Positions 8,141 through 17,218 are shown, numbered from the stretch's first letter. The stretch: 64,000 bases of DNA from Antrihabitans stalactiti (GCF_012932915.1 NZ_VCQU01000007.1:248001-312000); one strand, 5' to 3'. Made by a program: numbers and translations. Notes: generated from the letters alone by a model not told the origin.

Positions 8141-8821
8141 ATGACGCGAACCACCCTCCCCGCGCTTGCGGCGATTGCCGCAGTGGCGATCGGACTGGGC
8201 GTCGGGCCCGTGCACGCGGACACTCCCCGCGACATCGGCTACCGGACCACACTGGTCGGCGAGACTGTCGTGACGACCATCGACAGAGGCGCCTTCGTCC
8301 TCAAACCTGATGGTCGCACTGTCGATCTGAACGACTCGGCAGGCCGAACGGTCATGAACTTGCCGCTGACCTACACCGCAGCTGGGTTCGAATTTCCGCT
8401 TTTGCACGACGTGTCGGCGGACGGCCACACCTTGAAGCTGACCCCGGACCGCAACCTCACCAAGGCACGAGCGGGCGTCACACCTGTTGCGTCGCTCATC
8501 GAGAATTCGCGTGCGCAGTCGGCATTCTCGACTCAGTTCGGAATGGCGACCGCTATCGGTGGCTTCACCGGCACGGCGGTCGGCGGACTACTCGGTGGTC
8601 TGGTCGGCCTCGTCGTTGCCGGCGCTGTGTGCGCCACACCGCCGTTTCTGCAGTGCGTCATCACGACGCTGCCGATCATCGCGTCCGGCGCGGCCGTCGG
8701 CGCGATCATCGGAACCGTCGCTGTCGGCGGTCCGACGCTCGCGATCGCGGGAGTCGATCTGATCCAAACCCTGATCGCCCCGGACGGCACGACGAAATGG
8801 AACTACGCGGAGCCGAGGTAG
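8141..8821 (+). CDS. secreted protein, DUF8020-like (tandem paralogue 2)
   Basis: ATG 8141 follows AAAGGAGTGTCC. The 226-residue product is a close paralogue of the 7310-8026 protein: signal peptide ending GPVHADTP, soluble domain TTLVGETVVTTIDRGAFVLK, then ITQFG-like segment STQFGMATAIGGFTGTAVGG, a cysteine-containing hydrophobic hairpin (CATPPFLQCVITTLPIIASG), and the shared ending TTKWNYAEPR. The pair arose by tandem duplication and then diverged. The 114-base gap has its own ribosome site, so separate control is possible. Confidence 0.82.
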   Translation: MTRTTLPALAAIAAVAIGLGVGPVHADTPRDIGYRTTLVGETVVTTIDRGAFVLKPDGRTVDLNDSAGRTVMNLPLTYTAAGFEFPLLHDVSADGHTLKLTPDRNLTKARAGVTPVASLIENSRAQSAFSTQFGMATAIGGFTGTAVGGLLGGLVGLVVAGAVCATPPFLQCVITTLPIIASGAAVGAIIGTVAVGGPTLAIAGVDLIQTLIAPDGTTKWNYAEPR

Positions 8822-8864
8822 GCCCACTCAGGTGCCACCCACCGCGCTATCAGGTGAGGGATCA

Positions 8865-9221
8865 ATGACCAAAACCGTTGTTGCGTGCGTCGCGATTGCC
8901 AGCGCATTGCTTCTCCCGGCGTGTACCAAGAACGAGACGGTTATCGAAGAGACCCCGTCGTCGACGTCGAGCAGTACAACGCCATCGGCCTCGAGCACGA
9001 CCGCCACTCCCCCGCCCGCACCGACAGTTGCACCGTTGCCGCCAACACCGCCGCGCCCGACCACGCATGCCACAGGGTTGTTACCGCCCGAGACAACGCA
9101 CGAGACCGGTTTGCTCCCGACCACTCCGCACGAGACCGGCCTCCTGCCGACCACCCCGCACGAAACCGGCCTGCTCCCAACGGAGACACCGCACGAAACC
9201 GGGTTGCTCCCGCCGAACTAG
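8865..9221 (+). CDS. repeat-containing lipoprotein
   Basis: ATG 8865 follows CAGGTGAGGG. The 118-residue product has a lipoprotein signal (MTKTVVACVAIASALLLPAC, Cys20), a Ser/Thr/Pro-rich low-complexity linker (residues 25-67), and a C-terminal array of five decapeptide repeats with consensus HETGLLPTTP (residues 68-118). It should be a lipid-anchored, extended surface protein. The last three bases overlap the convergent stop of the DUF2156 gene. No known domain is seen; short Pro-rich repeats of this kind often serve as spacers or wall-interacting stalks. Confidence 0.8.
   Translation: MTKTVVACVAIASALLLPACTKNETVIEETPSSTSSSTTPSASSTTATPPPAPTVAPLPPTPPRPTTHATGLLPPETTHETGLLPTTPHETGLLPTTPHETGLLPTETPHETGLLPPN
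9066..9218 (+). repeat. in-frame tandem repeat, five units of about 30 bp
   Basis: Five units encode HATGLLPPETT, HETGLLPTTP, HETGLLPTTP, HETGLLPTETP and HETGLLPPN. The core nucleotide unit is close to CACGAGACCGG followed by CTCCTGCCGACCACCCCG. Units differ mainly at third positions, so the array is not freshly duplicated. It lies wholly inside the lipoprotein gene. Confidence 0.9.
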
Positions 9222-11782
9222 CGCTTGATGATCGTTCTCATCAAATTGACGGTCTGGCCGAACGTCACCTCGGGTAGGTACGCGCGGCCGATCGCATTTC
9301 CGATACTCGGGAGCGCCGCGGGGTCGGCGAACACCATGTACATCGGAACGTAGGTCGGCTGGAACTTCGACTTGAAGGCCAGCAACGACCGGAATCCGTA
9401 CACCGGCTCCAACGCTTTGCCGAGTACGTCGAGCAACTTGTCCAACGTTGCCGACGCGGCCGTCTCGTCCGAATCCGGTTCGCCGGTTTCGACTTTCGCC
9501 AGCGGAGCGCCGGACAGGCTCACGAATGTCGCGCCCTCGTCCTTGAGTGTCAGTGCGGCAGAGGCGATCAGAAACTCCATCGCCGGTCGGAACGCCCCGT
9601 CCGATCGTCTGCGCATGAAATCCAGGGTCCAACCGACAATGGCACCGTTCTCGTACACGGGCAGCCACGACGTCACGCCCTCGACCGTGCGGTCCGCGTC
9701 CAACGCCACGAGACACCGGACCTCGGGATCGTCGATCTCCTCCAAACCGCCCAGGGTGAAGCCCATTTCGGGCATCCCCTTGTCGGCCACCCACTCTTCG
9801 GAGATCACGGTGATCTGATCGGTCAAGGCCAAAGGTGCTGTCGGAAAGCTGATCCACTCCGCTGTGATTCCCGACTTCTTCGCGCGGTTCAGCGCGGTGC
9901 GGACGTCCTGAAACTTCTTGCCGGTGAACGCCAACTCGGACAGTTCGAGGACGGTCTCTTCCGCGACTTGTATTCCACCCCAACCCAAGTCGTCGGCGAT
10001 CCGCTTCACATCGACGCCGACCGAGTAGTAACACGGCGTCCACCCGTTCGACGACGCGAATTCGGCGAACCCGATCACATTGTCGCGCAGCTCTTCTCGT
10101 GGGCCGACCGGATCACCGGTGGTGAGTGCCACGCCGCCGACGACCCGGTATGCGACGTATCCGGTATTGCTCGCATTGAACCAGTACTTGTTGCCACGCC
10201 AGGTCGTCATCCACGACAACGCGGTTCCGCCGCTGGCGCGCAGCAGGTCACGTGCCTTCTCTGTCGCGTCGGTTTCAGTTCCGTAGGCGGGAGCAAGGAA
10301 TGTCCTCGCAACGAGGACACAGGCCGCGAGCCAGAAGACCACGCCTGTCCATTCGTACAAGAATGTCGCGACGAACTGATCGGGGAGAAATGCGGGATCG
10401 AGCCATTGCAAGTACACCGGCGGCACCAATCGCTCGGGAAATGCCTTCACGAGACCGCCCGCAGATGCCCCCGGATCGAATTGCCCACGGACTGCCAAGC
10501 CGCCCAGGAAGTAGACGACCCCGAGCCCGACGGTCAATCCGATCATCGCGACGAGCAGCTTCCGGTAGGTACCGGCAGGCGCACGGACATCGAAATATGC
10601 TCGAGTCCAGATGAGTACGACGAGCACGATCAACGGCGGTACGAACGGTGCGACCGTTCGGTAGGCCGTCGACGAATCCAGACCGTAGAAGATCGTCTCC
10701 GTATCGAGCGGATCGACGAACCGGACCAGGTAGTTGAGCAACGCAAGTCCGAGCAGCACCACCTGTGCGACGACCGCGGCTGTCCATGCAAACTTCCTGC
10801 CCCGTCGTAACCCGTCCGCGAGAACCAGGAGGAACAACGACGGCATCAGGCTCAGGATGGTCGGGCCGACACCGGCGAGGCGCAACGACAATTCACCTTG
10901 CCTGCATTCGTCGCCTTTAGGGAATTGCGCACAGACCTGCGCCACTTCGTCGGAGTCGTAGGCGGTGCCCCGGAACAACTCTCGCAACACCGCGAACGGT
11001 CCGACCGCGTCCGGCGTGAGGGCAGCGAACGCCGGCCCCAACGCGGTTGCCGCGACGACGATGGCAACGAGGACCCGACCCTCGCGTCGCGTCCCGGCGA
11101 GGCGGGCGCCCCGGGCAGACCTGCCGACGATCCAGCGCCCGACAACTAGGCCCGCGAGCGCTGCACCGAGCCGGACCGTGTCGTGCAGATGGCCGCTGAA
11201 GAGTACGAGCGTGATGAGGAGCGCCAACAGACCGACCCGAATTCGTCGCCGCCACAACGTCTGCATGTTCGAACTGGCCACCATTGCAACGCCGACAATC
11301 CAGGTGGTCGGCCCCACCGAGGTGCCGTCGTGCAGATGCAGACCCCAGCTCTCGTCGAGCAGCTTGGCAACGACCGCGACTACGAGCCCGAGCAGTGCGC
11401 CGAGCACTTGCGTCACGACGGCTGCGATCGCGAACTTCACCGAGCCCATTCGCTTTTCGATGGGTGCGGCAACGATCAGGATCAGGATGGTCGCAAACAG
11501 GTACCAGATCAGACCTGGTGCGAAGAGACCGGACGTGAAGGGCGTCCACAACCGCCAGTGCTCGAGTGGAACGATCCCGACCGCGTAGTGGTGGAGAACG
11601 TGAGCCGACGGCCGCATGACGCTACCGGTCACGACCGCCAGTACCCAGAGCAGGACCAGTGCTCCGATGCTGACCGGTGCCCGCGTTGCGCTGGAGCGCA
11701 CGATGTCGACGCCCCGGCGGACCACCCGGGAAACAGAACTCCACGCGGTGACGGTTCGTTCGGGCGCCTCAGCCGTTGTCAT
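9218..11782 (-). CDS. polytopic membrane protein with rhomboid-like N-terminus and C-terminal DUF2156 (aminoacyl-lipid synthase-like) domain
   Basis: This 854-residue protein has a rhomboid-like N-terminal membrane domain (residues about 35-220; LEHWRLWTPFTSGLFAPGL is the typical entry motif), a second set of helices (about 245-510), and a C-terminal cytosolic domain (about 530-845) of the DUF2156/LPG_synthase_C type with its two GNAT-like halves (WFNASNTGYVAYRVVGGVAL; GAIVGWTLDFMRRRSDGAF). DUF2156 proteins include MprF and LysX-like enzymes that transfer an amino acid from tRNA to phosphatidylglycerol. I see no lysyl-tRNA synthetase domain. No rhomboid Ser-His dyad is evident. The Ag85-like esterase gene lies 10 bases upstream on the same strand, suggesting a shared envelope-lipid role. 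Confidence 0.85.
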   Translation of the reverse strand: MTTAEAPERTVTAWSSVSRVVRRGVDIVRSSATRAPVSIGALVLLWVLAVVTGSVMRPSAHVLHHYAVGIVPLEHWRLWTPFTSGLFAPGLIWYLFATILILIVAAPIEKRMGSVKFAIAAVVTQVLGALLGLVVAVVAKLLDESWGLHLHDGTSVGPTTWIVGVAMVASSNMQTLWRRRIRVGLLALLITLVLFSGHLHDTVRLGAALAGLVVGRWIVGRSARGARLAGTRREGRVLVAIVVAATALGPAFAALTPDAVGPFAVLRELFRGTAYDSDEVAQVCAQFPKGDECRQGELSLRLAGVGPTILSLMPSLFLLVLADGLRRGRKFAWTAAVVAQVVLLGLALLNYLVRFVDPLDTETIFYGLDSSTAYRTVAPFVPPLIVLVVLIWTRAYFDVRAPAGTYRKLLVAMIGLTVGLGVVYFLGGLAVRGQFDPGASAGGLVKAFPERLVPPVYLQWLDPAFLPDQFVATFLYEWTGVVFWLAACVLVARTFLAPAYGTETDATEKARDLLRASGGTALSWMTTWRGNKYWFNASNTGYVAYRVVGGVALTTGDPVGPREELRDNVIGFAEFASSNGWTPCYYSVGVDVKRIADDLGWGGIQVAEETVLELSELAFTGKKFQDVRTALNRAKKSGITAEWISFPTAPLALTDQITVISEEWVADKGMPEMGFTLGGLEEIDDPEVRCLVALDADRTVEGVTSWLPVYENGAIVGWTLDFMRRRSDGAFRPAMEFLIASAALTLKDEGATFVSLSGAPLAKVETGEPDSDETAASATLDKLLDVLGKALEPVYGFRSLLAFKSKFQPTYVPMYMVFADPAALPSIGNAIGRAYLPEVTFGQTVNLMRTIIKR

Positions 11783-11792
11783 TCGATCCCTC

Positions 11793-13094
11793 TCATCCGA
11801 TCAGGCCCAGTCGTCGTGCAAGCCAGTCCATCTGCTTCTCCAGCGCCGCCGACCACACAGACCAGCTGTGGCCGCCGGGTAACTCCAGATACGTCACATC
11901 CATACCGGCGTCGCGGGCGGCCTGCGCCACCTTCATCTGGCCGGGCCGGTAGTCCTTGTCGTCCGAGCCGACAACGAACGCACCGGCGGATGTCGGGTAC
12001 TTCTTGGTCCTCATGAGGTCCATGGGATTCACCTTGATGAAAGCCGCCTCGTCGCCGCCGAATCCGGCAGCTACTGTTCGCTGCCGGTCCCCCAGTGTGG
12101 GCTCTTCCTGGCCGGAAAAGTCCAAAAATGTGGGATAAATGTCCGGATTGTTCGTCGCAAGCTGCAACGCGCAGGTTCCGCCGTACGACAGTCCGCCCAC
12201 AGCCCACGCCCGCGGTTGCGGGTCGATCTGCAGATGTGCCTTGATCCACGCGGGCACGTCGACCGCAAGGTAGGTCGCGACGTTGCCCAGTGGCGAGTCC
12301 GTGCAGAGCGGATTCGCCAGTTCACTGCCGGTCCCGTCCGCGACGACGACCAAGGGTGCCAGCCCCGCATGCGCATCGGCGAACCGGTTCATCGTCTCGA
12401 CCAGCCGACCACCCCGCAACCAGTCCTCGGGCGCACCCGGCTGTCCTGCTAGCAGCACCAGTACGGGAAGCAGTGGCCTCGGATCGCTGAAATATGCGGG
12501 TGGGGCGTAAATTTCCGCGTCTCTCGCGTCGAATCCCGACCGCTCGCCGGGAATCGGCACCGTCGCAATCTTGCCTTCCGTCGGCATGTCTGCCGCCGGG
12601 TGCCACTCCGTGTCGAGCGGGATGCCCGACACCGTTTTCGAGACGTGCGTCGCGAGCTCCGAAAACGACGTCCTCCCCTTCTCCGGCAGCCCGAGCGCCG
12701 AGCGAATCGTCGGAAACTCGGCGAACTCCAGGTTGATCTGCGCGCCTGCGGCGAGGGCAAGGGCGACGACGGCGACGACCGACAGTATTCTTCCCGGCCA
12801 GCCACCGGCGGCTATCATCCGCGGAATCACCAGCGCGACACCACAAATCGCTATACCGATCCACACATAGATCGGCATTGCAATCGCGTCCGGGAACGGC
12901 CGCCACCACTTCTCCACGACGACATAGAGCACTGCGGTTGCAAGGACCGCGAAGGTCGTACACAGCGGGACCGCTCGGTGGGCGAACCAGCGACGGCGGC
13001 TGGACAGTAGCCACAGCCCTCCGACAACACCGACTGCGGTGACGATCCACGGCAGTGGACCCGATATCAGTGACAAGTCGGCAAGGCCGTCCAA
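11793..13094 (-). CDS. membrane-anchored alpha/beta-hydrolase esterase, Ag85/esterase-D-like
   Basis: TTG at 13094 is preceded by GGAGAGGA. The 433-residue product begins with four hydrophobic helices (residues about 12-125), then an extracytoplasmic alpha/beta-hydrolase domain of the putative esterase family (PF00756) that contains mycolyltransferases. The nucleophile elbow is GGLSYGGTC, with a later DK(D)YRPGQ acid region and the histidine in LPGGHSWSVW near the C-terminus. These fit the Ser-Asp/Glu-His triad of Ag85-like proteins. It could act on mycolates or another envelope ester. It is followed after 10 bases by the DUF2156 gene, as expected for an operon. Confidence 0.87.
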   Translation of the reverse strand: MDGLADLSLISGPLPWIVTAVGVVGGLWLLSSRRRWFAHRAVPLCTTFAVLATAVLYVVVEKWWRPFPDAIAMPIYVWIGIAICGVALVIPRMIAAGGWPGRILSVVAVVALALAAGAQINLEFAEFPTIRSALGLPEKGRTSFSELATHVSKTVSGIPLDTEWHPAADMPTEGKIATVPIPGERSGFDARDAEIYAPPAYFSDPRPLLPVLVLLAGQPGAPEDWLRGGRLVETMNRFADAHAGLAPLVVVADGTGSELANPLCTDSPLGNVATYLAVDVPAWIKAHLQIDPQPRAWAVGGLSYGGTCALQLATNNPDIYPTFLDFSGQEEPTLGDRQRTVAAGFGGDEAAFIKVNPMDLMRTKKYPTSAGAFVVGSDDKDYRPGQMKVAQAARDAGMDVTYLELPGGHSWSVWSAALEKQMDWLARRLGLIG

Positions 13095-13132
13095 ACGAGT
13101 GATCCTCTCCGCGTCCTTGCGGGTCGGGCTTC

Positions 13133-14740
13133 TCAGGCGCGGAAGGTGGTGTTCAGGTACTTCACGAGTCCCTCCGCCGTGGCGTCCCGTTCGGCAAATC
13201 CCAAGTAGCCGTCTGGGCGAATGACGAACACAGATCTGTCCGCAGCACTGTACATTCGGGCGAAGTCGCCGTCCGTATCACGGATGACCGGCAGGTTGGC
13301 CTCACCCACGTCAGCATTGGCAGCGGCCACGAGGTAGACGTCAGCCTCGCCGTGCGTCGCCGTTACTGCCGCTGCGGCAAGGCCTTCCAGTACCTCGACG
13401 GGGCCGCCGGCGGCATAGATCAAGACGGAGTGGCGAATCCGTCCGAGAATGGGGAACAGCCGAAACGGCCCGTTGACCATGTCCCGTGTCAGGCCGACGG
13501 CATCCGGCGCCCGACTACCTGCGCGCGGCAACACCTCTGCAGCAGTGCTTTTCGCGACGATAGGACTGTCGCTGTAGTCGATCAACAGCTGCGCTTCCCG
13601 CCGAATGATGTAGTCCGGGTCCGATTCCCCGGCCCCGATACCTTCACGCGCCGCGCGAACCGTGCGACCGACGACTTCTTCGCCGACGGGTCGGCGCTCG
13701 GCGTCGTAGCTCGCGAGCAGTCCGTCGGCGGCGTTGCCAGTGACAGCGAGAGCGAGTTTCCAGGCGAGATTGTGCGCGTCCTGGATCCCGGTGTTCATGC
13801 CCTGCGCGCCCGTGGGCGGATGAATATGGGCCGCATCACCGGCGACGAAAGCTCTTCCGCGACTGTAGGAACCGGCTATCCGGTGACTGATCCGGAACAC
13901 CGACGACCACCGCAGGTTCGTCGCTGTGATCGGCTCTGGCGACAGCCTGTCCACAACAGCCTGGATATGATGCAGCTCCGGCTTCTTCGCGCCGCCGAAT
14001 CCGTGCTCGATCTTGTCTGCGGCCGGCTTGCTCGCCGCCAATAGGTCGTCGGGAACGAGCATCGACATCCGGTAGCGGCGGCGGCCTGGCAGCGGGATGC
14101 ATACCAGCAGGTCGTCGGTGACGCCGTCGGTCTGGTGCATCGACCGAATTCCCCAACCGCGTGGTTGCGACCAATCGCCGTCGACCTCGACGTCACCGAG
14201 CATGTACGACTCCTCGAATGCCCCGCCTTCGAAGGTGAGGCCGAGGGTCTTTCGTACGATGCTGTGCGCGCCGTCGCACCCCACCAGATATTGCGCCCGA
14301 ACTGTTTCCCCATCCGACAGCACAGCGTCGACACCGTCGTCGTCCTGTGTGAAACTCGCAAGCCCTACACCGCGCTCGATGTTCTTGCCGTGCGATGACA
14401 ACGCATCGCGCAGAATTCGCTCGGTCTCGTACTGCGGGAGCGAAATGAACCCGAACGGCACGTCTTTGGGCGTCGCGATTTCCATCTCGCCGACTCGAAC
14501 GCCATTGACGAAGACAACCTGCCCACGCATCTGGATCGCCGCGTCGAGGACTTGGTTGAGCACACCCATTCCCTCGAACACTTCCGCTGTGCGCGGCTGA
14601 ATTCCGACAGCCTTGGCGTATTGCGGTGGTTCGAGCAGCGGATCGATGATCCGACAATCGATTCCCCTTCGGGTTAATTCGATTGCTGTGGTCAATCCGA
14701 TCGGTCCAGCGCCTGCGATCAGCACTTCCGTCGTGGACAT
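13133..14740 (-). CDS. FAD-dependent aromatic-ring monooxygenase (PheA/TfdB family)
   Basis: A 535-residue class A flavin monooxygenase. The N-terminal GxGxxG nucleotide-binding fingerprint is LIAGAGPIGLTTAIELTRRG, the central DG motif is YLVGCDGAHSIVRKTLG, and the GD motif is AFVAGDAAHIHPPTGAQGMN, followed by NLAWKLALAV. A thioredoxin-like C-terminal domain (about residues 400-535) is typical of phenol and polyketide hydroxylases. It should use NADPH and oxygen to hydroxylate an aromatic compound in the cytoplasm. The downstream esterase gene begins 38 bases away on the same strand; an operon with it is possible but the products do not obviously share a pathway. Confidence 0.92.
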   Translation of the reverse strand: MSTTEVLIAGAGPIGLTTAIELTRRGIDCRIIDPLLEPPQYAKAVGIQPRTAEVFEGMGVLNQVLDAAIQMRGQVVFVNGVRVGEMEIATPKDVPFGFISLPQYETERILRDALSSHGKNIERGVGLASFTQDDDGVDAVLSDGETVRAQYLVGCDGAHSIVRKTLGLTFEGGAFEESYMLGDVEVDGDWSQPRGWGIRSMHQTDGVTDDLLVCIPLPGRRRYRMSMLVPDDLLAASKPAADKIEHGFGGAKKPELHHIQAVVDRLSPEPITATNLRWSSVFRISHRIAGSYSRGRAFVAGDAAHIHPPTGAQGMNTGIQDAHNLAWKLALAVTGNAADGLLASYDAERRPVGEEVVGRTVRAAREGIGAGESDPDYIIRREAQLLIDYSDSPIVAKSTAAEVLPRAGSRAPDAVGLTRDMVNGPFRLFPILGRIRHSVLIYAAGGPVEVLEGLAAAAVTATHGEADVYLVAAANADVGEANLPVIRDTDGDFARMYSAADRSVFVIRPDGYLGFAERDATAEGLVKYLNTTFRA

Positions 14741-14825
14741 GCGATACCGCCTTACTTGACGAACCCGACCCGAGCAAACAGTATGCCCACGCCGACGAGT
14801 TGATCAAGGGATGGCGCGCGCACGC

Positions 14826-15152
14826 CTAATTGGTTTGATAAAGCCCGGGAAGACCTGTGTAGACCCACTGCGATCCGGGGCCGACGTAGAACAGCGCCGT
14901 CACGTTGTGCCGGTTGCCTGCTGGGTCGAGTTGATAAGCCACAGTCCAGGATCCGTGAAATCCGGGTGTGCACCACATGTTTGCGCTGCCGTACGGACTG
15001 ATTACCCAATTGCGCGCACCGCTGAAGACTGTGCCGAAGTTTTGGCTGCAGTCGTAATCAGGCCCCCAGACGTTGTCCGCGCTCGCTGTGGGCGCACTGA
15101 TCAAAGCCAAACCAATTGCACCCGCTGCAGTCAAAAGAGTACGAAACTTCAT
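14826..15152 (-). CDS. small secreted protein
   Basis: The ATG at 15152-15150 follows GGGGATCAAAT on the coding strand. The 108-residue product has a clean Sec signal peptide (MKFRTLLTAAGAIGLALISA, then PTASADN) and a short mature domain rich in Trp, Gly and aromatic residues with two cysteines (DYDCSQNF, NMWCTPGF). Mature proteins of this kind are common in Nocardia and Rhodococcus and have no assigned function. It lies divergent from the XRE regulator. Confidence 0.78.
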   Translation of the reverse strand: MKFRTLLTAAGAIGLALISAPTASADNVWGPDYDCSQNFGTVFSGARNWVISPYGSANMWCTPGFHGSWTVAYQLDPAGNRHNVTALFYVGPGSQWVYTGLPGLYQTN

Positions 15153-15251
15153 ATTTGATCCCCTCGTCTCCCCGGTGGCAATTCGGCACATGACAGGCCC
15201 GAACGTCGCGAGCCTACCTTCCGATCTTTGGCAGGGGTAGCATCGACGGCT

Positions 15252-15659
15252 ATGGGTCTGACCGCCAAAATACGGGGAGAGCGCACTCTCGCGCTTGCAG
15301 ACGAGATCAAGGAACGGCGTATTGCCGAGGGTCTCACGCAGGAAGCGATGTGGACGGCGACGGGGATTGCCCGGAACACCTACATCAAGATCGAGGGTGG
15401 AAAGTGCGCAATCGATGTCGAGCAGCTAGGCCTAATCGCGGACGTACTGGATGTCGATGATCATGAGATCGTGCGTCGTGCCTACATACGCTTGAATGTC
15501 GAACGGTTGCCGGTCGATATCGGCAATGTTCGGTCGGCAGTCGATACATTGGGTCAAGCTATAAAAGACACGCGCACTGCAAAACTGGCGATAAAGGAAG
15601 TCGACAGGTTGAAGGCGAACGCTGAGCGCGTGCAGGCGGCGCAAGACTTCGGAATGTAA
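15252..15659 (+). CDS. XRE-family helix-turn-helix regulator
   Basis: I choose ATG 15252 (MGLTAKIRG); a TTG at 15228 would add eight residues. The 135-residue protein has an XRE helix-turn-helix in its first 70 residues (LADEIKERRIAEGLTQEAMW, TATGIARNTYIKIEGGKCAI) and a helical C-terminal tail, possibly a coiled coil. It should bind DNA as a dimer. The next gene, a polytopic membrane protein, starts 27 bases downstream and is the obvious partner. XRE/membrane-protein pairs recur in Mycobacteriales. Confidence 0.88.
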   Translation: MGLTAKIRGERTLALADEIKERRIAEGLTQEAMWTATGIARNTYIKIEGGKCAIDVEQLGLIADVLDVDDHEIVRRAYIRLNVERLPVDIGNVRSAVDTLGQAIKDTRTAKLAIKEVDRLKANAERVQAAQDFGM

Positions 15660-15686
15660 AACAACGCTGCAAGGAAGTAGCCACCC

Positions 15687-16439
15687 ATGTTGCTGGTGCC
15701 GCTGTCGCTGGCGGTAGTGGTCGCACTTCGGTTAGCTGTTTTTCGGCTTGCCGCGAAGCCGCTCGTTCTCACCGAGGCGTTGGCGGCGCTGTCGGTGTCG
15801 ACCTTCCTTCGCCTGCCAGCCGTCCGAGAGTGGGTCGACCCGCAGATATCGCAGACAACAGGTCTGGCGAACGCGTCCTGTTTCGTTTCGCTGATAGCCG
15901 GCCTCGTGTGCGCCGATCGCTTCGTGATGTTCACCGAATATTTGAACGGCGCCACGCGCTACAGCCTGATTCGGCGGGTGGCAACCGGCGCGACGGTAGT
16001 GGCGATGACCGTGCTGTATGTCGCCGGCGACGCCTCCAGCGTGCAGGTCGACGAGTTGACCCGGATCAACGCGTTCTCCGTAAAAGCACTAGTCGGCGTC
16101 TACGCAAGCATGATCTTGATCGACGCGATCATTGCATTGATCACGTCGATTCTGACTTTTCGCGGGCTACCGCCACACCATCACACCCGGTATTCGATGG
16201 CTGCACTCGGTGCCGGTGCGACGTACGGAACGCTCTACATCACGTTCGTTGTCGCATATCCCCTCCTGGATCCCAACGGGGATGGTCATCCCAACTGGCC
16301 GTTCGAGGTCGATATCCAATACGCGTCGGCGTTGTGGTGGTTTATCGGCCCGATGTGCATCGCCCTCGCTCTCGCAGGTGCAGTCGGCCCGATTGCTGCA
16401 GCCGGCTTCGGCCGGAAGCGCCACGTCGAGACCTCGTAA
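15687..16439 (+). CDS. polytopic membrane protein paired with the XRE regulator
   Basis: This 250-residue protein has about seven hydrophobic segments spread over its whole length (for example LLVPLSLAVVVALRLAVF, VATGATVVAMTVLYVAGD, ALWWFIGPMCIALALAGAVG). Charged loops include a YSMAALGAG segment. It resembles the MAB_1171c-type putative transporters found beside small XRE regulators in this order, though it is shorter than those I recall. The substrate is unknown. It is probably co-transcribed with 15252-15659. Confidence 0.75.
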   Translation: MLLVPLSLAVVVALRLAVFRLAAKPLVLTEALAALSVSTFLRLPAVREWVDPQISQTTGLANASCFVSLIAGLVCADRFVMFTEYLNGATRYSLIRRVATGATVVAMTVLYVAGDASSVQVDELTRINAFSVKALVGVYASMILIDAIIALITSILTFRGLPPHHHTRYSMAALGAGATYGTLYITFVVAYPLLDPNGDGHPNWPFEVDIQYASALWWFIGPMCIALALAGAVGPIAAAGFGRKRHVETS

Positions 16440-16563
16440 ATACCGGCAAACCCCCAACGTGAATTCCAGTAAAAGGGGACCTGGAAAAACCGTCTCGTGG
16501 AATTGCTGGACGTTAACCAACTTCAGGTTTGATTTCCTAGCGCGGGCAAATTGAAGCTTGTAC

Positions 16564-16581
16564 AGTCCCCTAATAGGGACT
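16564..16581. promoter_or_regulatory. inverted repeat AGTCCC-N6-GGGACT
   Basis: A perfect 6-6-6 inverted repeat, AGTCCC CTAATA GGGACT, lies in the 257-base gap between the XRE-linked membrane protein and the first WxL-like gene, about 115 bases before that start. A half-site-like GTCCCC follows at 16585. It has the size of an operator for a dimeric regulator such as the nearby XRE protein; no experiment or second copy supports this. Confidence 0.35.
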
Positions 16582-16696
16582 AACGTCCCCTCCTGTGAGA
16601 CACAATTGTGACCCACGAAACCTCCCCACTCGCAATCCCCTGCGGCAAACCCAGCCGCCGAACACGGCAACGACGCCGAAGATCGGATAGTGCACG

Positions 16697-17218
16697 ATGC
16701 GTAAAACCGTCGTCGCGAGCGCGGCCATTCTCGCCGCCTCAGCGCTCTTTCTCCCCGCAAACAACGCCAATGCGGCGACCACCATCGTCACTATCGGCGT
16801 GCAAGCCGGCGCATTGTCGATTTCAGCGCCGGCCGCTGCAAGCCTCACTCTGAATGGACTCTCATACAGTGGGCAGACCGGCAATGTGATCGTCACCGAC
16901 CAGCGAGGCCAATTGCTCGCAACCTGGACCGCGACAGCATCGCTCAGCGACTTCGTCAACGGCACGTCCACCGTTCCGGCGTCGAATGTTTCGTACACCA
17001 ACTTGGTGGCAAGCATCCCATCCGGCGGCCTACTCCCCCTGACCGTCGTCGTCTTCACACCGTTGCTCTCCATGAGCAACAGCGCAGCGCCGGTCGCCGT
17101 CGGAACGTCGGCACTGGGCTCGAACAACGCGCAGTGGAACCCCACCCTGACAGTTCCCGCGAATCTCTTCCTCGCCTCAGGCAGCTACACAGCAAACCTC
17201 GTCCACTCGGTCTCCTGA
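16697..17218 (+). CDS. secreted WxL-like domain protein
   Basis: A 173-residue protein with a Sec signal (VVASAAILAASALFLPANNA, cut near ANAATT). The mature part is a beta-rich domain that resembles the WxL cell-wall domain of Firmicutes: an internal LLATWTATASLSDF segment and a terminal GSYTANLVHSVS, where the Firmicute form ends YTATLTWTL. It directly precedes a DUF916-like anchored protein, the usual WxL partner. No strong ribosome site is seen before ATG 16697. Role inferred: a non-covalently held surface protein. Domain identity is my reading of the pattern. Confidence 0.72.
   Translation: MRKTVVASAAILAASALFLPANNANAATTIVTIGVQAGALSISAPAAASLTLNGLSYSGQTGNVIVTDQRGQLLATWTATASLSDFVNGTSTVPASNVSYTNLVASIPSGGLLPLTVVVFTPLLSMSNSAAPVAVGTSALGSNNAQWNPTLTVPANLFLASGSYTANLVHSVS

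Noticed and set aside
9066-9218. A short regular repeat that could suggest a CRISPR array
   Set aside because: The units are contiguous with no spacers and encode in-frame HETGLLP repeats.
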